NCBI RefSeq assembly: GCF_016107305.1
Contig: NZ_RCVR01000036.1
Span: forward strand, 1-48,264
DNA length: 48,264 nt
Reading direction: 5' to 3'
Origin: Roseomonas sp. KE2513
Lineage (GTDB): Bacteria > Pseudomonadota > Alphaproteobacteria > Acetobacterales > Acetobacteraceae
Below, one piece after another: positions 33,354 through 42,405 of the stretch (the stretch's first letter is position 1; every line of letters starts with the position of its first letter). The translations under genes were made by a program, and so were the position numbers. A model generated the notes under the pieces. It searched no databases, was not told the origin of the DNA, and was given only the letters and a program-made list of their open reading frames with translations.

Positions 33354-35390
33354 ATGGTGCGGATCGGCTTCGACGTCGGGGGAACCTTCACCGACTTCAC
33401 GGTGCACGACACGCGCAGCGGCATGCTGCGCTACTACAAGACTCCCTCCACCCCCGCTGACCGCAGCCAGGCGATCGAGACCGGCGTTGCCGCCATCATC
33501 GCGGAATATGGCGTACGGCCGGAAGAGATCAGTTTCGTCGGCCACGGCACCACGGTCGCGACGAACATGGTCATCGAGCGACGCGGTGTCCGCATGGGCG
33601 TCGTGACGACGCGCGGCTTCCGGGACGTGCTGGAGATTGGGCGGCAGACGCGTCCGGCACTCTACGACTACGGCCAGGTGCGGCCACCGCCGCTGGCACC
33701 GCGCGCGCTCCGCTTCGAAGTAGGTGGCCGTATCGACGCCGCCGCGGAGGAGTTGGAGCCGCTGGACGAGCCGGGCGTCGCCGCGGCCGCGGAAGCCCTG
33801 GCGGCAGAGGGGGTGGAAGCGGTCGGGATCTGCTTCCTGCACAGCTACCTGCGCGACGACCACGAAGCCCGGGCCGCGGCCATCATACGTGCGCGGCTTC
33901 CGGACGCCTTCGTCTGCACCTCATCCGAGGTGCTGCCGGAGTTCCGGGAGTTCGAGCGCTTCTCCACCACTGCGATCAACGCCTATGTCGGCCCGCGCAT
34001 GGCGGCCTACATGCAGCGGCTGCTGGACCGGCTCGCGGGGCTTGGCATCACGGCCGAGCCGGACACGATCCATTCCAACGGCGGGTTGATGTCGGTCGCG
34101 ACCGCGCGCGGCTTCCCCGTCCGCACCTGCCTGTCAGGCCCGGCCGCCGGCGTGGTGGGCGCGGCGGAGGTGGCGCGGGCGGCGGGCTTTCCGGATATCG
34201 TCACCTACGACGTCGGCGGCACGAGCACGGACGTTTCTCTGGTGGCGGAGGGGCGTCCGGCCTTCGCGACATCGCGGCTCGTGGCGGACTACCCGGTCCG
34301 CACGCCGATGGTGGACGTGCATGTGATCGGCGCGGGCGGAGGCTCGATCGCCTGGATCGACGATGCCGGCGCGCTGAAGGTCGGGCCGCACAGCACCGGT
34401 GCCGATCCCGGCCCCGTCGCCTACGGGCGCGGCGGTCAGGAGCCGACGCTCACCGACGCCAACATCGTTCTGCACCGGTTGGACCCCGTGACGCTGCTCG
34501 GCGGCCGCATGAAGGTGGACGAGGCCGCAGCGCGCCATGCTATTGAGGAGCGGATCGCCAAGCCGCTCGGCCTCAGCGTGGAGGCGGCCGCGCTGGGCAT
34601 CATCCGCATCGCCGTCGCCAGTATGAGCCGCGCCATCCGTTCCGTCTCCACGGAAAAGGGGCACGACCTCGGCCGCTTCGCCCTCTTCCCCTTCGGTGGG
34701 GCGGGGCCGCTGCATGCGGGAGCTGTGGCGCGGGAATGCGGCATCCGCCGCGTCCTCGTCCCGCAGGAGCCGGGCACGATGTGCGCGCGCGGCATCCTCA
34801 TGTCCGATATCAGCCTCGACTTTGTCCGCAGCGAGATCGCCGAGGCCACTGGGGAGAACTGGCCGGGCATCATGGCCCGCTTCGAGGCCATGGCACGCCA
34901 GGGTGGGGAATGGCTTGAAGCTAGCCAAGTGGAGCCGGTGCGCCGCACTGTCCACCGCGTGATCGATGCCCGGTACAAGGGCCAGAACCACGAGGTGCAG
35001 GTCCGGCTGCCTACGAAGGGCGACTTTGCGTTGGATGACTTCCAGCGAGAGTTCGCGGCCGCGCACCGCCGCGAATACGGCTACGACGTGCCTGGGCGCG
35101 CAGTGGAGGTGGTGAACGCCCGCCTCAAGGCCGTGGGTGGGGTGGACCGCCCCGCCGCCCGCTTCGAGGGCGGTACCTCCGGCACGCCAGATCCCCGCGC
35201 CAAGCGCCAGGTGCATTTCGATGCGGGCTGGGTAGAGACGCCCATCTTCGACCGTGCCACGCTCTCCGCGGGCGCCACAATCCCGGGTCCCGCCATCCTG
35301 GACGAGATGAGTTCCACTACCGTCGTCGAGCCCGGCCAGCGGGTGACGGTGGATCCTTCCGGCAACCTGATCGTGGAGATCGCCCCATGA
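33354..35390 (+). CDS. hyuA: Hydantoinase/oxoprolinase subunit A (ATP-dependent)
   Basis: A 678-residue HyuA-family protein. The ATG at 33354 directly opens the conserved IGFDVGGTFTDF, the ASKHA-type nucleotide site, followed by FVGHGTTVATNMVIERRG. The hydantoinase-A body has YDVGGTSTDVSLV, GAGGGSIAWID and FPFGGAGPLHAGAVARECG. Together with HyuB it hydrolyses a cyclic amide such as hydantoin, 5-oxoproline or an N-methyl derivative at the expense of ATP; acetone carboxylase-type relatives also exist. The exact substrate is not readable. It is coupled to hyuB by an ATGA overlap. Confidence 0.92.
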   Translation: MVRIGFDVGGTFTDFTVHDTRSGMLRYYKTPSTPADRSQAIETGVAAIIAEYGVRPEEISFVGHGTTVATNMVIERRGVRMGVVTTRGFRDVLEIGRQTRPALYDYGQVRPPPLAPRALRFEVGGRIDAAAEELEPLDEPGVAAAAEALAAEGVEAVGICFLHSYLRDDHEARAAAIIRARLPDAFVCTSSEVLPEFREFERFSTTAINAYVGPRMAAYMQRLLDRLAGLGITAEPDTIHSNGGLMSVATARGFPVRTCLSGPAAGVVGAAEVARAAGFPDIVTYDVGGTSTDVSLVAEGRPAFATSRLVADYPVRTPMVDVHVIGAGGGSIAWIDDAGALKVGPHSTGADPGPVAYGRGGQEPTLTDANIVLHRLDPVTLLGGRMKVDEAAARHAIEERIAKPLGLSVEAAALGIIRIAVASMSRAIRSVSTEKGHDLGRFALFPFGGAGPLHAGAVARECGIRRVLVPQEPGTMCARGILMSDISLDFVRSEIAEATGENWPGIMARFEAMARQGGEWLEASQVEPVRRTVHRVIDARYKGQNHEVQVRLPTKGDFALDDFQREFAAAHRREYGYDVPGRAVEVVNARLKAVGGVDRPAARFEGGTSGTPDPRAKRQVHFDAGWVETPIFDRATLSAGATIPGPAILDEMSSTTVVEPGQRVTVDPSGNLIVEIAP

Positions 35391-37111
35391 GCGACGATGT
35401 GAGCGACGCCGCCCGCACTCTCTCCGATCCGATCGCGATGGAGGTCTTCAGCAATCGCCTCCTCTCCATTACCGAGGACATGGGCAACGCGCTGATCCGC
35501 TCCTCCTTCTCCACCAACATCAAGGAGCGCAAGGACTGCTCCGTCGGGCTGTTCGACGCCGCGGGGCGGCTGATCGCTCAGGCCTCGCATATCCCGCTGC
35601 ACCTCGGCTCCCTGATGGGCAGCGTGCGCGCCGTGCTGGAGGCCTGCCCGATCGAGCGGATGCGCGAGGGTGACGCCTTTATCTGCAACGACCCCTATCT
35701 CGCGGGCGGCACGCACACGCCGGATATCGCGGTGGTGACGCCGGTCTTCGTGGAGGGAACGCCGCGCTTCCTCGCCGCCAATGTTGGTCACCATTCGGAT
35801 GTGGGCGGGCCGACGCCCGGCTCCATCTCCGGTGGCGCCCGTTCCATCTTCGAGGAAGGACTGCGCATCCCCGTCATCCGCCTCGTCCGGGCGGGGGAGC
35901 TGGACGAGGACCTGCTGAACCTCGTCGCCCAGAACTCGCGGGAGCCGGAGGAGCGCGCGCTCGATCTGAAGGTGCAGGTCGCATCCAATCTCCGCGGCGT
36001 GCGGCTCATGCAGGACCTCTGCGCCGGGATGGGCCTCGCCGCCGCGACCGCTGCGATCGACGACCTGCTAGCCTACACGGCACGCCGCCTCGGCAACCGC
36101 ATCGGCGCCATGGCGGCGGGCAGCGCCACCGGCCGTGCCTGGATGGACGATGACGGGCTGGACGGCGACCCCGTGGAGATCGTGGCGGGCGTGACCGTCG
36201 AGGGCGACCGGCTGATCGTGGATTTCGCGGGCACCGCTCCGCAGGCGCGCGGCGCGATGAACGTGCCGGAGAGCGCGCTGCGCGCTACCGTCTACTACGC
36301 CGTGAAGGCGCTGCTGGACCCGGAGCTGCTGCCGAACCAGGGCTTGGCCGAGCGCGTGGAGATACGCGCACCCGAAGGCAGCCTGGTCAATCCGCGCTTC
36401 CCCGCGGCAACGGGTGCGCGCAGCATCACCTGCAACAAGGTGGCCCGCGCCCTCTTTGCTGCCCTCGCGGAGTTGCTGCCGCCGGAGCGCGCGATGGCCG
36501 CGAGCCTCGACAGCGTGCCCGCGATCATCTTCTCCGGCGAGCGGCGGCGCGGCGACGGCACCTTCGTCTACCTCGAGACAATGGGCGGCGGCGTCGGTGC
36601 GCGGGGCGCGGCCGACGGCATGGACGGGGTGCATGTCCACGTCACCAACACCTCCAACCTGCCGGCCGAGGCGCTGGAGAACGAGTACGCCCTGCTGGTG
36701 GAGGAGTACGCGCTGGTGGAGGGCTCGGGCGGGGCCGGGCGGCACCGCGGCGGCCAGGGCATCGCCCGCCAGATCCGCGCGACGCGGGACGGCATCGTCT
36801 TCTCCGCGCGGTCCGACGGGCACAAGGCGGGCGCCCCCGGCCTCTTCGGCGGCCTGTCCGGTGGCAAGGCGCGGCTGCTGCGAAACCCCGGCACGAACCG
36901 CGAGGAGGAGCTCTCCTCCAAGGCCGCGAACCTCGTGCTCGCGGCCGGCGAGAGCGTGCGACTGGAGACGCCAGGCGGCGGCGGGTTCGGTACACCGGCG
37001 GAGCGGCTGGCCGCGGCGCTGGCGGCGGACCTCGCGGATGGCCGGCTGACGCGCGACCAGGCCGAGCGCGACTACGGTGCGGCGCTGGTCGCTGCCGCGC
37101 TGCGGAACTGA
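35387..37111 (+). CDS. hyuB: Hydantoinase/oxoprolinase subunit B
   Basis: A 574-residue HyuB-family partner whose ATG overlaps the hyuA stop. The family hallmarks are present: AMEVFSNRLLSITEDMGNAL, the SSFSTNIKERKDCS stretch, NDPYLAGGTHTPDIAVVTPVF and the metal-region motif ANVGHHSDVGG around residue 130. ETPGGGGFG lies near the C-terminus. It makes the catalytic heteromer with HyuA in the cytoplasm. A Bug receptor gene 72 bases downstream suggests the compound, or its open-ring form, is taken up by this cell. Confidence 0.92.
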   Translation: MSDDVSDAARTLSDPIAMEVFSNRLLSITEDMGNALIRSSFSTNIKERKDCSVGLFDAAGRLIAQASHIPLHLGSLMGSVRAVLEACPIERMREGDAFICNDPYLAGGTHTPDIAVVTPVFVEGTPRFLAANVGHHSDVGGPTPGSISGGARSIFEEGLRIPVIRLVRAGELDEDLLNLVAQNSREPEERALDLKVQVASNLRGVRLMQDLCAGMGLAAATAAIDDLLAYTARRLGNRIGAMAAGSATGRAWMDDDGLDGDPVEIVAGVTVEGDRLIVDFAGTAPQARGAMNVPESALRATVYYAVKALLDPELLPNQGLAERVEIRAPEGSLVNPRFPAATGARSITCNKVARALFAALAELLPPERAMAASLDSVPAIIFSGERRRGDGTFVYLETMGGGVGARGAADGMDGVHVHVTNTSNLPAEALENEYALLVEEYALVEGSGGAGRHRGGQGIARQIRATRDGIVFSARSDGHKAGAPGLFGGLSGGKARLLRNPGTNREEELSSKAANLVLAAGESVRLETPGGGGFGTPAERLAAALAADLADGRLTRDQAERDYGAALVAAALRN

Positions 37112-37182
37112 AGTGGGGCGCGGCCCGGAAGAGGCCGTGCCCGGGAGATGCCGTCACGCCTCTGACCGAAGGATGCAGGACC

Positions 37183-38160
37183 GTGCTCACACGACGTGAC
37201 TGGCTGGCCGCCCTGGCCGCCGCCCCCGCCGCGACCAACCTGGCTCGCCCGGCGCTCGCCCAGGCCTGGCCGTCCCGCCCCGTCCGGCTCGTCGTGCCCT
37301 TCGCGGCGGGGGGCGGCACCGACGTGCTCGCCCGCATCCTCGCCAACGGGCTCTCCGAGCGCCTCGGGGCGACGGTGGTGGTGGAGAACCGCACCGGTGC
37401 CGGCGGCAATCTCGGCCTGGAGAACGTCATCCGCGCGCCGGCCGATGGCTATTCGCTTCTGATGGGCACGAATGGGGCGGTGGCGGTGAACCGGCACCTC
37501 TATCACAACCTCGGCTTCGACCCGCTGAAGGATCTCGTGCCGATCAGCCTGGCCTTCCGGATCGAGCATCTCCTCGCCGTCTCCAACGCCCTGCCCGCGC
37601 GCTCCGTTGGCGAGCTGATCGCGATGGCGAAGGCGCGGCCGGGCACTCTCACCTTCGGTTCCGCGGGCACGGGCTCGATGATCCACCTGGCAGGGGAGCT
37701 GTTCCGGCTGAAAGCCGGGATCGACATCACCCACGTTCCCTATCGCGGCGGCGGCCCCGCGATGAACGATCTCGTGGCTGGGACGATCGACATGATGTTC
37801 GACAGCCTTCCCTCCGCCGAGCCGCAGGTGAAGGCCGGCCGCGTGCGGGCGCTGGCCCTCTGCGGCACGCGCCGCCACCCGCTGCTGCCGGAGTTGCCGA
37901 CGATGGAGGAGGCAGGCCTGTCCGGCTACGCAGCCGCCTCCACCGGCGGCCTGTTCGCGCCCCAAGGCACGCCGCCTGCGGTGGTGGATCGCGTCGCAGC
38001 CGCGGTGCGGGAACTTACCGATAGCGGCGCATTCCGCGAGCAGATGGGGCGATCCGGCGGGGATGCCGTGGCGGCTGGTCCGGCAGAACTGGCCGCGATG
38101 ATGGCGCGCGAGAGCGAGCAGTGGGGCACCGTGGTGCGCGAGGCGAAAATCTCGGCTTGA
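37183..38160 (+). CDS. Bug-family (TctC-like) periplasmic solute receptor
   Basis: A 325-residue receptor starting at GTG 37183 after CAGGA. Its twin-arginine-like leader is LTRRDWLAALAAAPA with cleavage around ALAQA. The mature protein has the Bug signatures WPSRPVRLVVPFAAGGGTD, VVVENRTGAGGNLG, THVPYRGGGPAMNDL and LPELPTMEEAGLSGY. Its position after hyuAB suggests a cyclic amide, carbamoyl amino acid or related carboxylate as ligand. No TctAB membrane pair is present here. Confidence 0.88.
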   Translation: MLTRRDWLAALAAAPAATNLARPALAQAWPSRPVRLVVPFAAGGGTDVLARILANGLSERLGATVVVENRTGAGGNLGLENVIRAPADGYSLLMGTNGAVAVNRHLYHNLGFDPLKDLVPISLAFRIEHLLAVSNALPARSVGELIAMAKARPGTLTFGSAGTGSMIHLAGELFRLKAGIDITHVPYRGGGPAMNDLVAGTIDMMFDSLPSAEPQVKAGRVRALALCGTRRHPLLPELPTMEEAGLSGYAAASTGGLFAPQGTPPAVVDRVAAAVRELTDSGAFREQMGRSGGDAVAAGPAELAAMMARESEQWGTVVREAKISA

Positions 38161-38370
38161 GGCGCACGCTTCAGCACAGGCAGAGACAGGAGCCCAGATC
38201 CCAATCCGGTGCGCTGCATGATGGCGGGGCCAGGAGCTTCGCCACCAGCGCCGCGACGGTCAGGCCAAGATCCCCGTGCCCGAAAGCGAACCAGAGCCCT
38301 GCCGGCCGTAGGGCGGGCCGATCATCAGCCCGAGTTCGCAAAGAAAAGGGTGCCCGTTTCGCGAGGTGCC

Positions 38371-38796
38371 CTAAGCCCCGTCCGCCAGACCGAGGGAGCG
38401 CAGGGCGGCGGCGGCGACCTGCCGGTCCTGGTCACCCGTGCCCGAGCCGACGCCGATGCCGCCGACGATCTCTCCCTCGACGATGACCGGCAGCCCGCCC
38501 TTCAGGTTCGTCATGCGAAGACCCGTCGCGAGGGCGAGGCGCGTCTCCATCTCTGGCGCCAACCCACCGGTTGGCGCACCTGTCGCGGCAGCAGTCGCGG
38601 CCTTGGCCTGTGCGGAGGCGACCGAGAGGACGCGCGAGCCGTCCATCCGGAGGAAGCCAACAAGATTGGCGCCCTCGTCCGCGACGGCGATGCATTGCGG
38701 CACGCCCATTCGCGCCGCCTCCGCCTCCGCGGCGGCGAGGAGGGCCATGACAGTCGCATGGGTCATCTTGCGGGCGGGGCGGGTGAGCGCGGTCAT
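38371..38796 (-). CDS. GlcG/HbpS-like protein (haem-binding/DUF336 family)
   Basis: A 141-residue small protein from ATG 38796 with GGAGA upstream. The pattern AEAARMGVPQCIAVADEGANLV, a short FLRMDGSRVLSVASAQAKA stretch and the C-terminal GGLPVIVEGEIVGGIGVGSGTG with DQDRQVAAAAL are characteristic of the GlcG/HbpS fold. Members bind haem or corrinoids, or accompany catabolic operons, with largely unknown roles. It is convergent with the Bug gene and divergent from the second IorAB operon. Confidence 0.86.
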   Translation of the reverse strand: MTALTRPARKMTHATVMALLAAAEAEAARMGVPQCIAVADEGANLVGFLRMDGSRVLSVASAQAKAATAAATGAPTGGLAPEMETRLALATGLRMTNLKGGLPVIVEGEIVGGIGVGSGTGDQDRQVAAAALRSLGLADGA

Positions 38797-39278
38797 GCAA
38801 CGTTCTCCGGGAGGTCGGTGACAAGCATGGCACCGGGCGCACGTGTCGCGAAGAGCGGCACGCCGCACTCTCCCAGTTCGGGGCGGAGGGGCTTGCCCCG
38901 ATTCGGGCCGTCGGTCGGTGGTGCCGAGCGTGGCGGCATCGCCGACGTGGAGAGCGACGCCGCGGCTGCGGGGCAGGCGCGCCGTGGTCACCGCGACACA
39001 CGCCAAGTCTTTAAGCGCGAATGGGCGCATGGAGGCGACGAGAGGCCCGCACGCCACGGCCGTGGACCCCGCTGAACAGGGAGGCCCGCCACTTCGGCTC
39101 CCCAGTCGCCAAGCCAAGGAGTGGACGGTCAGTGAGCACGAACACCGGAACCCAGATCAATCCTCAGGCACCGTCAGACGCACCTGCTTCCTGCCGGTCC
39201 GCTCACCTTTGGGTTGCAGGGGCCGCCGTTACCGTTTGATAGTCAGAGCAACGAGAACGTCCAAGGGCGGCAACCGCA
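38797..39278. other. Long intergenic region upstream of the IorAB-Sox operon
   Basis: About 480 bases between the GlcG-like gene and the second IorA gene. I see no frame with recognisable protein similarity on either strand. The last 65 bases hold a candidate promoter (separate entry); the rest may contain regulatory sites, but I recognise none. Confidence 0.5.
39214..39242 (+). promoter_or_regulatory. Candidate promoter of the IorAB-Sox operon
   Basis: TTGCAG (39214-39219) and TGATAG (39237-39242) are spaced 17 bases apart, 36 bases before the IorA ATG. It is an acceptable but not strong sigma-70-type match. Confidence 0.33.
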
Positions 39279-39740
39279 ATGGCCAAGCTGAACATCAACG
39301 GCACTCTGGTGGAGGTGGACGCGGAACCCGATACGCCCCTGCTCTGGGCGATCCGGGACCATGTTGGCCTGACCGGCACGAAGTACGGATGCGGCGTCGC
39401 GCAGTGCGGCGCATGTACCGTTCATGTGGATGGCCAGGCAATCCGCGCCTGCTCCCTGCCGGTCTCCGCCATGGCCGAGGACCAGAGGATCGTCACGATC
39501 GAGGGCCTGTCACCTGACGGGAACCACCCGGTCCAGGTGGCCTGGCGCGCACTGGACGTGCCGCAATGCGGCTTCTGCCAGTCCGGCATGATCATGGCGG
39601 CCGCCGCGCTCCTCGCCGAGAAGCCCAGGCCGACGGACGACGAGATCAACGAGGCGATCACCAATATCTGCCGCTGCGGCACCTTCAACCGCGTGCGCGC
39701 TGGCATCCACCAAGCCGCCGCCGCGGGCACCACGGGCTGA
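39279..39740 (+). CDS. Molybdenum hydroxylase small subunit, [2Fe-2S] (IorA-like), copy 2
   Basis: A 153-residue iron-sulfur subunit with cysteines at exactly the same positions as copy 1: 38, 43, 46 and 58 for the ferredoxin-type cluster, and 97, 100, 131 and 133 for the second. [19 protein letters not shown] and [13 protein letters not shown] are the two signatures. It is the first gene of the run that continues into the sox genes. It has no signal peptide, so it would ride the Tat system with its partner into the periplasm. Confidence 0.93.
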   Translation: MAKLNINGTLVEVDAEPDTPLLWAIRDHVGLTGTKYGCGVAQCGACTVHVDGQAIRACSLPVSAMAEDQRIVTIEGLSPDGNHPVQVAWRALDVPQCGFCQSGMIMAAAALLAEKPRPTDDEINEAITNICRCGTFNRVRAGIHQAAAAGTTG

Positions 39741-39753
39741 GGGGAGACGCGCC

Positions 39754-41940
39754 ATGACCACGCTCGACACCGTGCGGCCCTCCCGCCGGTCCCTCCTGAA
39801 GGGCGCCGGAGCGGCCGTCCTGCTCGGCTTCCACGTCCCGCCCAGGGGCGCCTTGGCGCAGTCGGCAGCACCCGCCGCTTCCGCCGTTCCGGAGGTGAAC
39901 GCCTGGGGCGTCGTCCACCCCGACGACCGCGTCGTCCTCCGCATGGCACGGGTGGAGATGGGGCAGGGGACGCGCACCGGCCTCGCCCAGCTTATCGCCG
40001 AGGAATTGCAGTGCGACTGGTCGAAGGTCTCGACCGAGTACGTGACGCCCGGCCAGAGCCTCGCACGCAACCGCGCCTGGGGCGCTTTCCTGACGGCAGG
40101 CAGCCAGGGTATCCGGCAGAGCCAGGACTATGTCCGCAAGGGCGGCGCGGCCGCGCGCATGATGCTCATCCAGGCGGCGGCGAACCGGTGGGGCGCGCCG
40201 GCCGACCAGTGCAGCTCGCGGAACGGCGTGATTACGCACGGCCCCAGCGGCCGCACGCTGCGCTACGGCGAGGTCGCGGCCGAAGCGGCCCGTCTCACGC
40301 CGCCAGCTGAGGTTCCGCTGAAGGATCCGCGCGAATGGACCATCGCCGGGCAGCCGCTGGCGCGGTTGGACACTGCGGACAAGACGACAGGGAAGCAGGT
40401 CTACGGCGCGGACCTGCGGATGCCTGGGATGCTCGTCGCGGTGCCGCGACGCTGCCCCGTCTTCGGCGGGCGGCTGAAGTCGTTCGATGCGGCGGCTGTG
40501 ACGAGCATGCCCGGCGTGAAACACGTCCTGCAGGTTGGTGACTCCTGCGTTGCGGTCGTGGCCGATACCTTCTGGCGCGCAAAATCGGCGCTCGACGCCC
40601 TGCCGGTCGAGTGGGACGTCGGCGAGAACGGCCGCGTCTCTTCCGCTACGATCGGCGCTATGCTGGACGAGGGGCTGACCGCCTCCGAGGCCTTTGTCGG
40701 AAACGAGAACGGCGACGCCCGCGCCGCCATCGCGGGCGCCGCCCGGAAGGTGGAGGCGACCTATTCCTACCCCTTCCTGAACCACGCGCCGATGGAGCCG
40801 ATGAACGCCACAGTGCTGTGGACCCCCACGCGCTGCGATGTCTGGTGCCCGACGCAGAACGGGGAGGCCGCGCTGGCCGCCGCCGCCGGCGCCGCCGGCC
40901 TGCCGCAGACCGCCTGCGACGTGCACCGCGTGGATCTCGGCGGCGGCTTCGGTCGGCGCACGGTGCATGACTGGTTGGAGGACGCGGTCCGCATCGCGCG
41001 CCAGGTCCCTGGCGTCCCCGTCAAGACGATGTGGACGCGGGAGGAGGACATGGTGCAGGGGCGCTACCACCCCGTCACCAAGTGCCGGCTGACGGCGGGC
41101 CTGGACGCCAATGGCGAGATCACCGGCCTGCACATGCGCATTTCCGGTCAGTCCATCCTGTCCACCGCCTTCCCGGGCGGGCTGCAGAACGGGCGCGATC
41201 CCGTGCAGTTTCAGGGGCTGAACGCGAGTGGCGCGGAGGGCGCGATCGGCTACAGCTTCCCGAACCTGCTGATCGACCATGCCATGCGGAACACGCACGT
41301 ACCCGCCCATTTCTGGCGCGGCGTGAACCACAACCAGAACGCCATCTACCTGGAGTGCTTTCTGGACGAGGTCGCGCACGCGACGAACCAGGACCCGCTG
41401 GCACTGCGCCGCAAGCTCATGGCAAAGCATCCGAAGCACCTCGCGGTGCTGAACGCGGTGGCCGAGCGGATCGGGTGGGGCTCGCCCTCGCCTGCCGGTG
41501 TTCATCGCGGCCTCGCGCAGCAGATGGGCTTCGGCAGCTACGTCGCCGCGGCGGCCGAGGTCTCGGTCAGCGACTCCGGTCAGCTCAGCATCCACCGGAT
41601 CGTCGCGGCGACCGATCCCGGCCATGCGGCGAACCCGCGGCAGATCGAGATGCAGGTCGAGGGGTCCTTCGTCTACGGCCTCTCCGCCCTGCTCTATCAG
41701 GAGATCACCGTGAAAGACGGCGCGGTCGAGCAGACGAACTTCGACAGCTACAACGTCCTCCGCATGGACGAGATGCCGAAGGTTGAGACGATCGTCCTGC
41801 CCTCTGGCGGCTTCTGGGGCGGCGTGGGCGAGCCGACGATCATGGTGGCGGCTCCAGCGGTGCTGAACGCGATCTTCGCGGCCACGGGCAAGCGGATCCG
41901 CGACATGCCGCTGAAGCACCACGACCTCCGCCGCGCCTGA
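39754..41940 (+). CDS. Molybdopterin-binding large subunit (IorB-like), copy 2
   Basis: A 728-residue catalytic subunit with a clear twin-arginine leader (SRRSLLKGAGAAVLLG, then ALAQS near residue 35). The molybdopterin domains are complete: RVEMGQGTRTGLAQLIAEEL, REWTIAGQPLARLDTADKTTG, DLGGGFGRRTVHDW near residue 395, and the C-terminal GGVGEPTIMVAAPAV with the catalytic-type glutamate. It therefore oxidises a small organic substrate in the periplasm; an N-heterocycle or aldehyde is usual for this group. Unlike copy 1 no dedicated cytochrome follows. The next start, soxX, is only 17 bases away, so the Sox cytochromes may take its electrons (inference). Confidence 0.9.
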   Translation: MTTLDTVRPSRRSLLKGAGAAVLLGFHVPPRGALAQSAAPAASAVPEVNAWGVVHPDDRVVLRMARVEMGQGTRTGLAQLIAEELQCDWSKVSTEYVTPGQSLARNRAWGAFLTAGSQGIRQSQDYVRKGGAAARMMLIQAAANRWGAPADQCSSRNGVITHGPSGRTLRYGEVAAEAARLTPPAEVPLKDPREWTIAGQPLARLDTADKTTGKQVYGADLRMPGMLVAVPRRCPVFGGRLKSFDAAAVTSMPGVKHVLQVGDSCVAVVADTFWRAKSALDALPVEWDVGENGRVSSATIGAMLDEGLTASEAFVGNENGDARAAIAGAARKVEATYSYPFLNHAPMEPMNATVLWTPTRCDVWCPTQNGEAALAAAAGAAGLPQTACDVHRVDLGGGFGRRTVHDWLEDAVRIARQVPGVPVKTMWTREEDMVQGRYHPVTKCRLTAGLDANGEITGLHMRISGQSILSTAFPGGLQNGRDPVQFQGLNASGAEGAIGYSFPNLLIDHAMRNTHVPAHFWRGVNHNQNAIYLECFLDEVAHATNQDPLALRRKLMAKHPKHLAVLNAVAERIGWGSPSPAGVHRGLAQQMGFGSYVAAAAEVSVSDSGQLSIHRIVAATDPGHAANPRQIEMQVEGSFVYGLSALLYQEITVKDGAVEQTNFDSYNVLRMDEMPKVETIVLPSGGFWGGVGEPTIMVAAPAVLNAIFAATGKRIRDMPLKHHDLRRA

Positions 41941-41957
41941 GGCACGACAGGGGCCGC

Positions 41958-42401
41958 GTGCGGGGAACTCATGCGGGGCTCGCGCTCGTCGCCCTGCTCG
42001 CCGCGGCGCCGGTGGCGAGCAGGGTCGCGCCCTTCGTGGTGCAGGAGGACGCGATCGTGGCGCCGCTGGACAGCCTCACCGGTGACCCCACGCGGGGCGA
42101 GGCCGTCGTTCGGAATCGGGAGACGGCCAATTGCCTCATCTGCCACACCATCCCCGGCACGACCGAGCAGTTCATGGGCGACATCGGCCCGCCGCTCGCG
42201 GGCGCCGGTTCTCGGCTGGTGCCGGGGCAGATCCGGCTGCGGCTCGTGGACCCCACGCTGGTGAACCCGGATGCTATCATGCCGCCCTACCACCGTACGG
42301 AGGGGCTGTTGCGTGTGGACGCGCGCTACCGCGGCCAGCCCGTGCTGACCGCTCAGGAGGTGGAGGACGTCGTCGCCTACCTCTCCGGACTGAAGGAGTG
42401 A
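41958..42401 (+). CDS. soxX: Sulfur-oxidation cytochrome SoxX
   Basis: A 147-residue exported monohaem cytochrome. The signal peptide is LALVALLAAAPVAS, the haem site CLICH at 59-63 and the distal ligand Met108 (AIMPPYH). MGDIGPPLAGAGSRL, RLRLVDPTLVNPDAIMP and PVLTAQEVEDVVAYLSGL are SoxX signatures. With SoxA it forms the enzyme that couples thiosulfate-type sulfur to the SoxYZ carrier. It begins at GTG 41958 after AGGGG. An ATG at 41971 is in a different frame and is not the start. Confidence 0.92.
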   Translation: MRGTHAGLALVALLAAAPVASRVAPFVVQEDAIVAPLDSLTGDPTRGEAVVRNRETANCLICHTIPGTTEQFMGDIGPPLAGAGSRLVPGQIRLRLVDPTLVNPDAIMPPYHRTEGLLRVDARYRGQPVLTAQEVEDVVAYLSGLKE

Positions 42402-42405
42402 TGCG

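Noticed and set aside
38161-38370. GGGCACC-type repeat downstream of the GlcG-like gene as a terminator.
   Set aside because: The two copies are direct rather than inverted, so they cannot form a stem, although a T-rich stretch follows on the minus strand.
38797-38850. CARCHACH, resembling a haem-binding motif, in the frame upstream of the GlcG-like gene.
   Set aside because: No signal peptide or cytochrome context surrounds it, and the GlcG-like start at 38796 has its own ribosome site; likely chance.
39685-41922. A 745-codon open frame antisense to the second IorB gene.
   Set aside because: Shadow of a clear Tat-exported molybdenum subunit; Arg/His/Gly-rich with no domain and no ribosome site.
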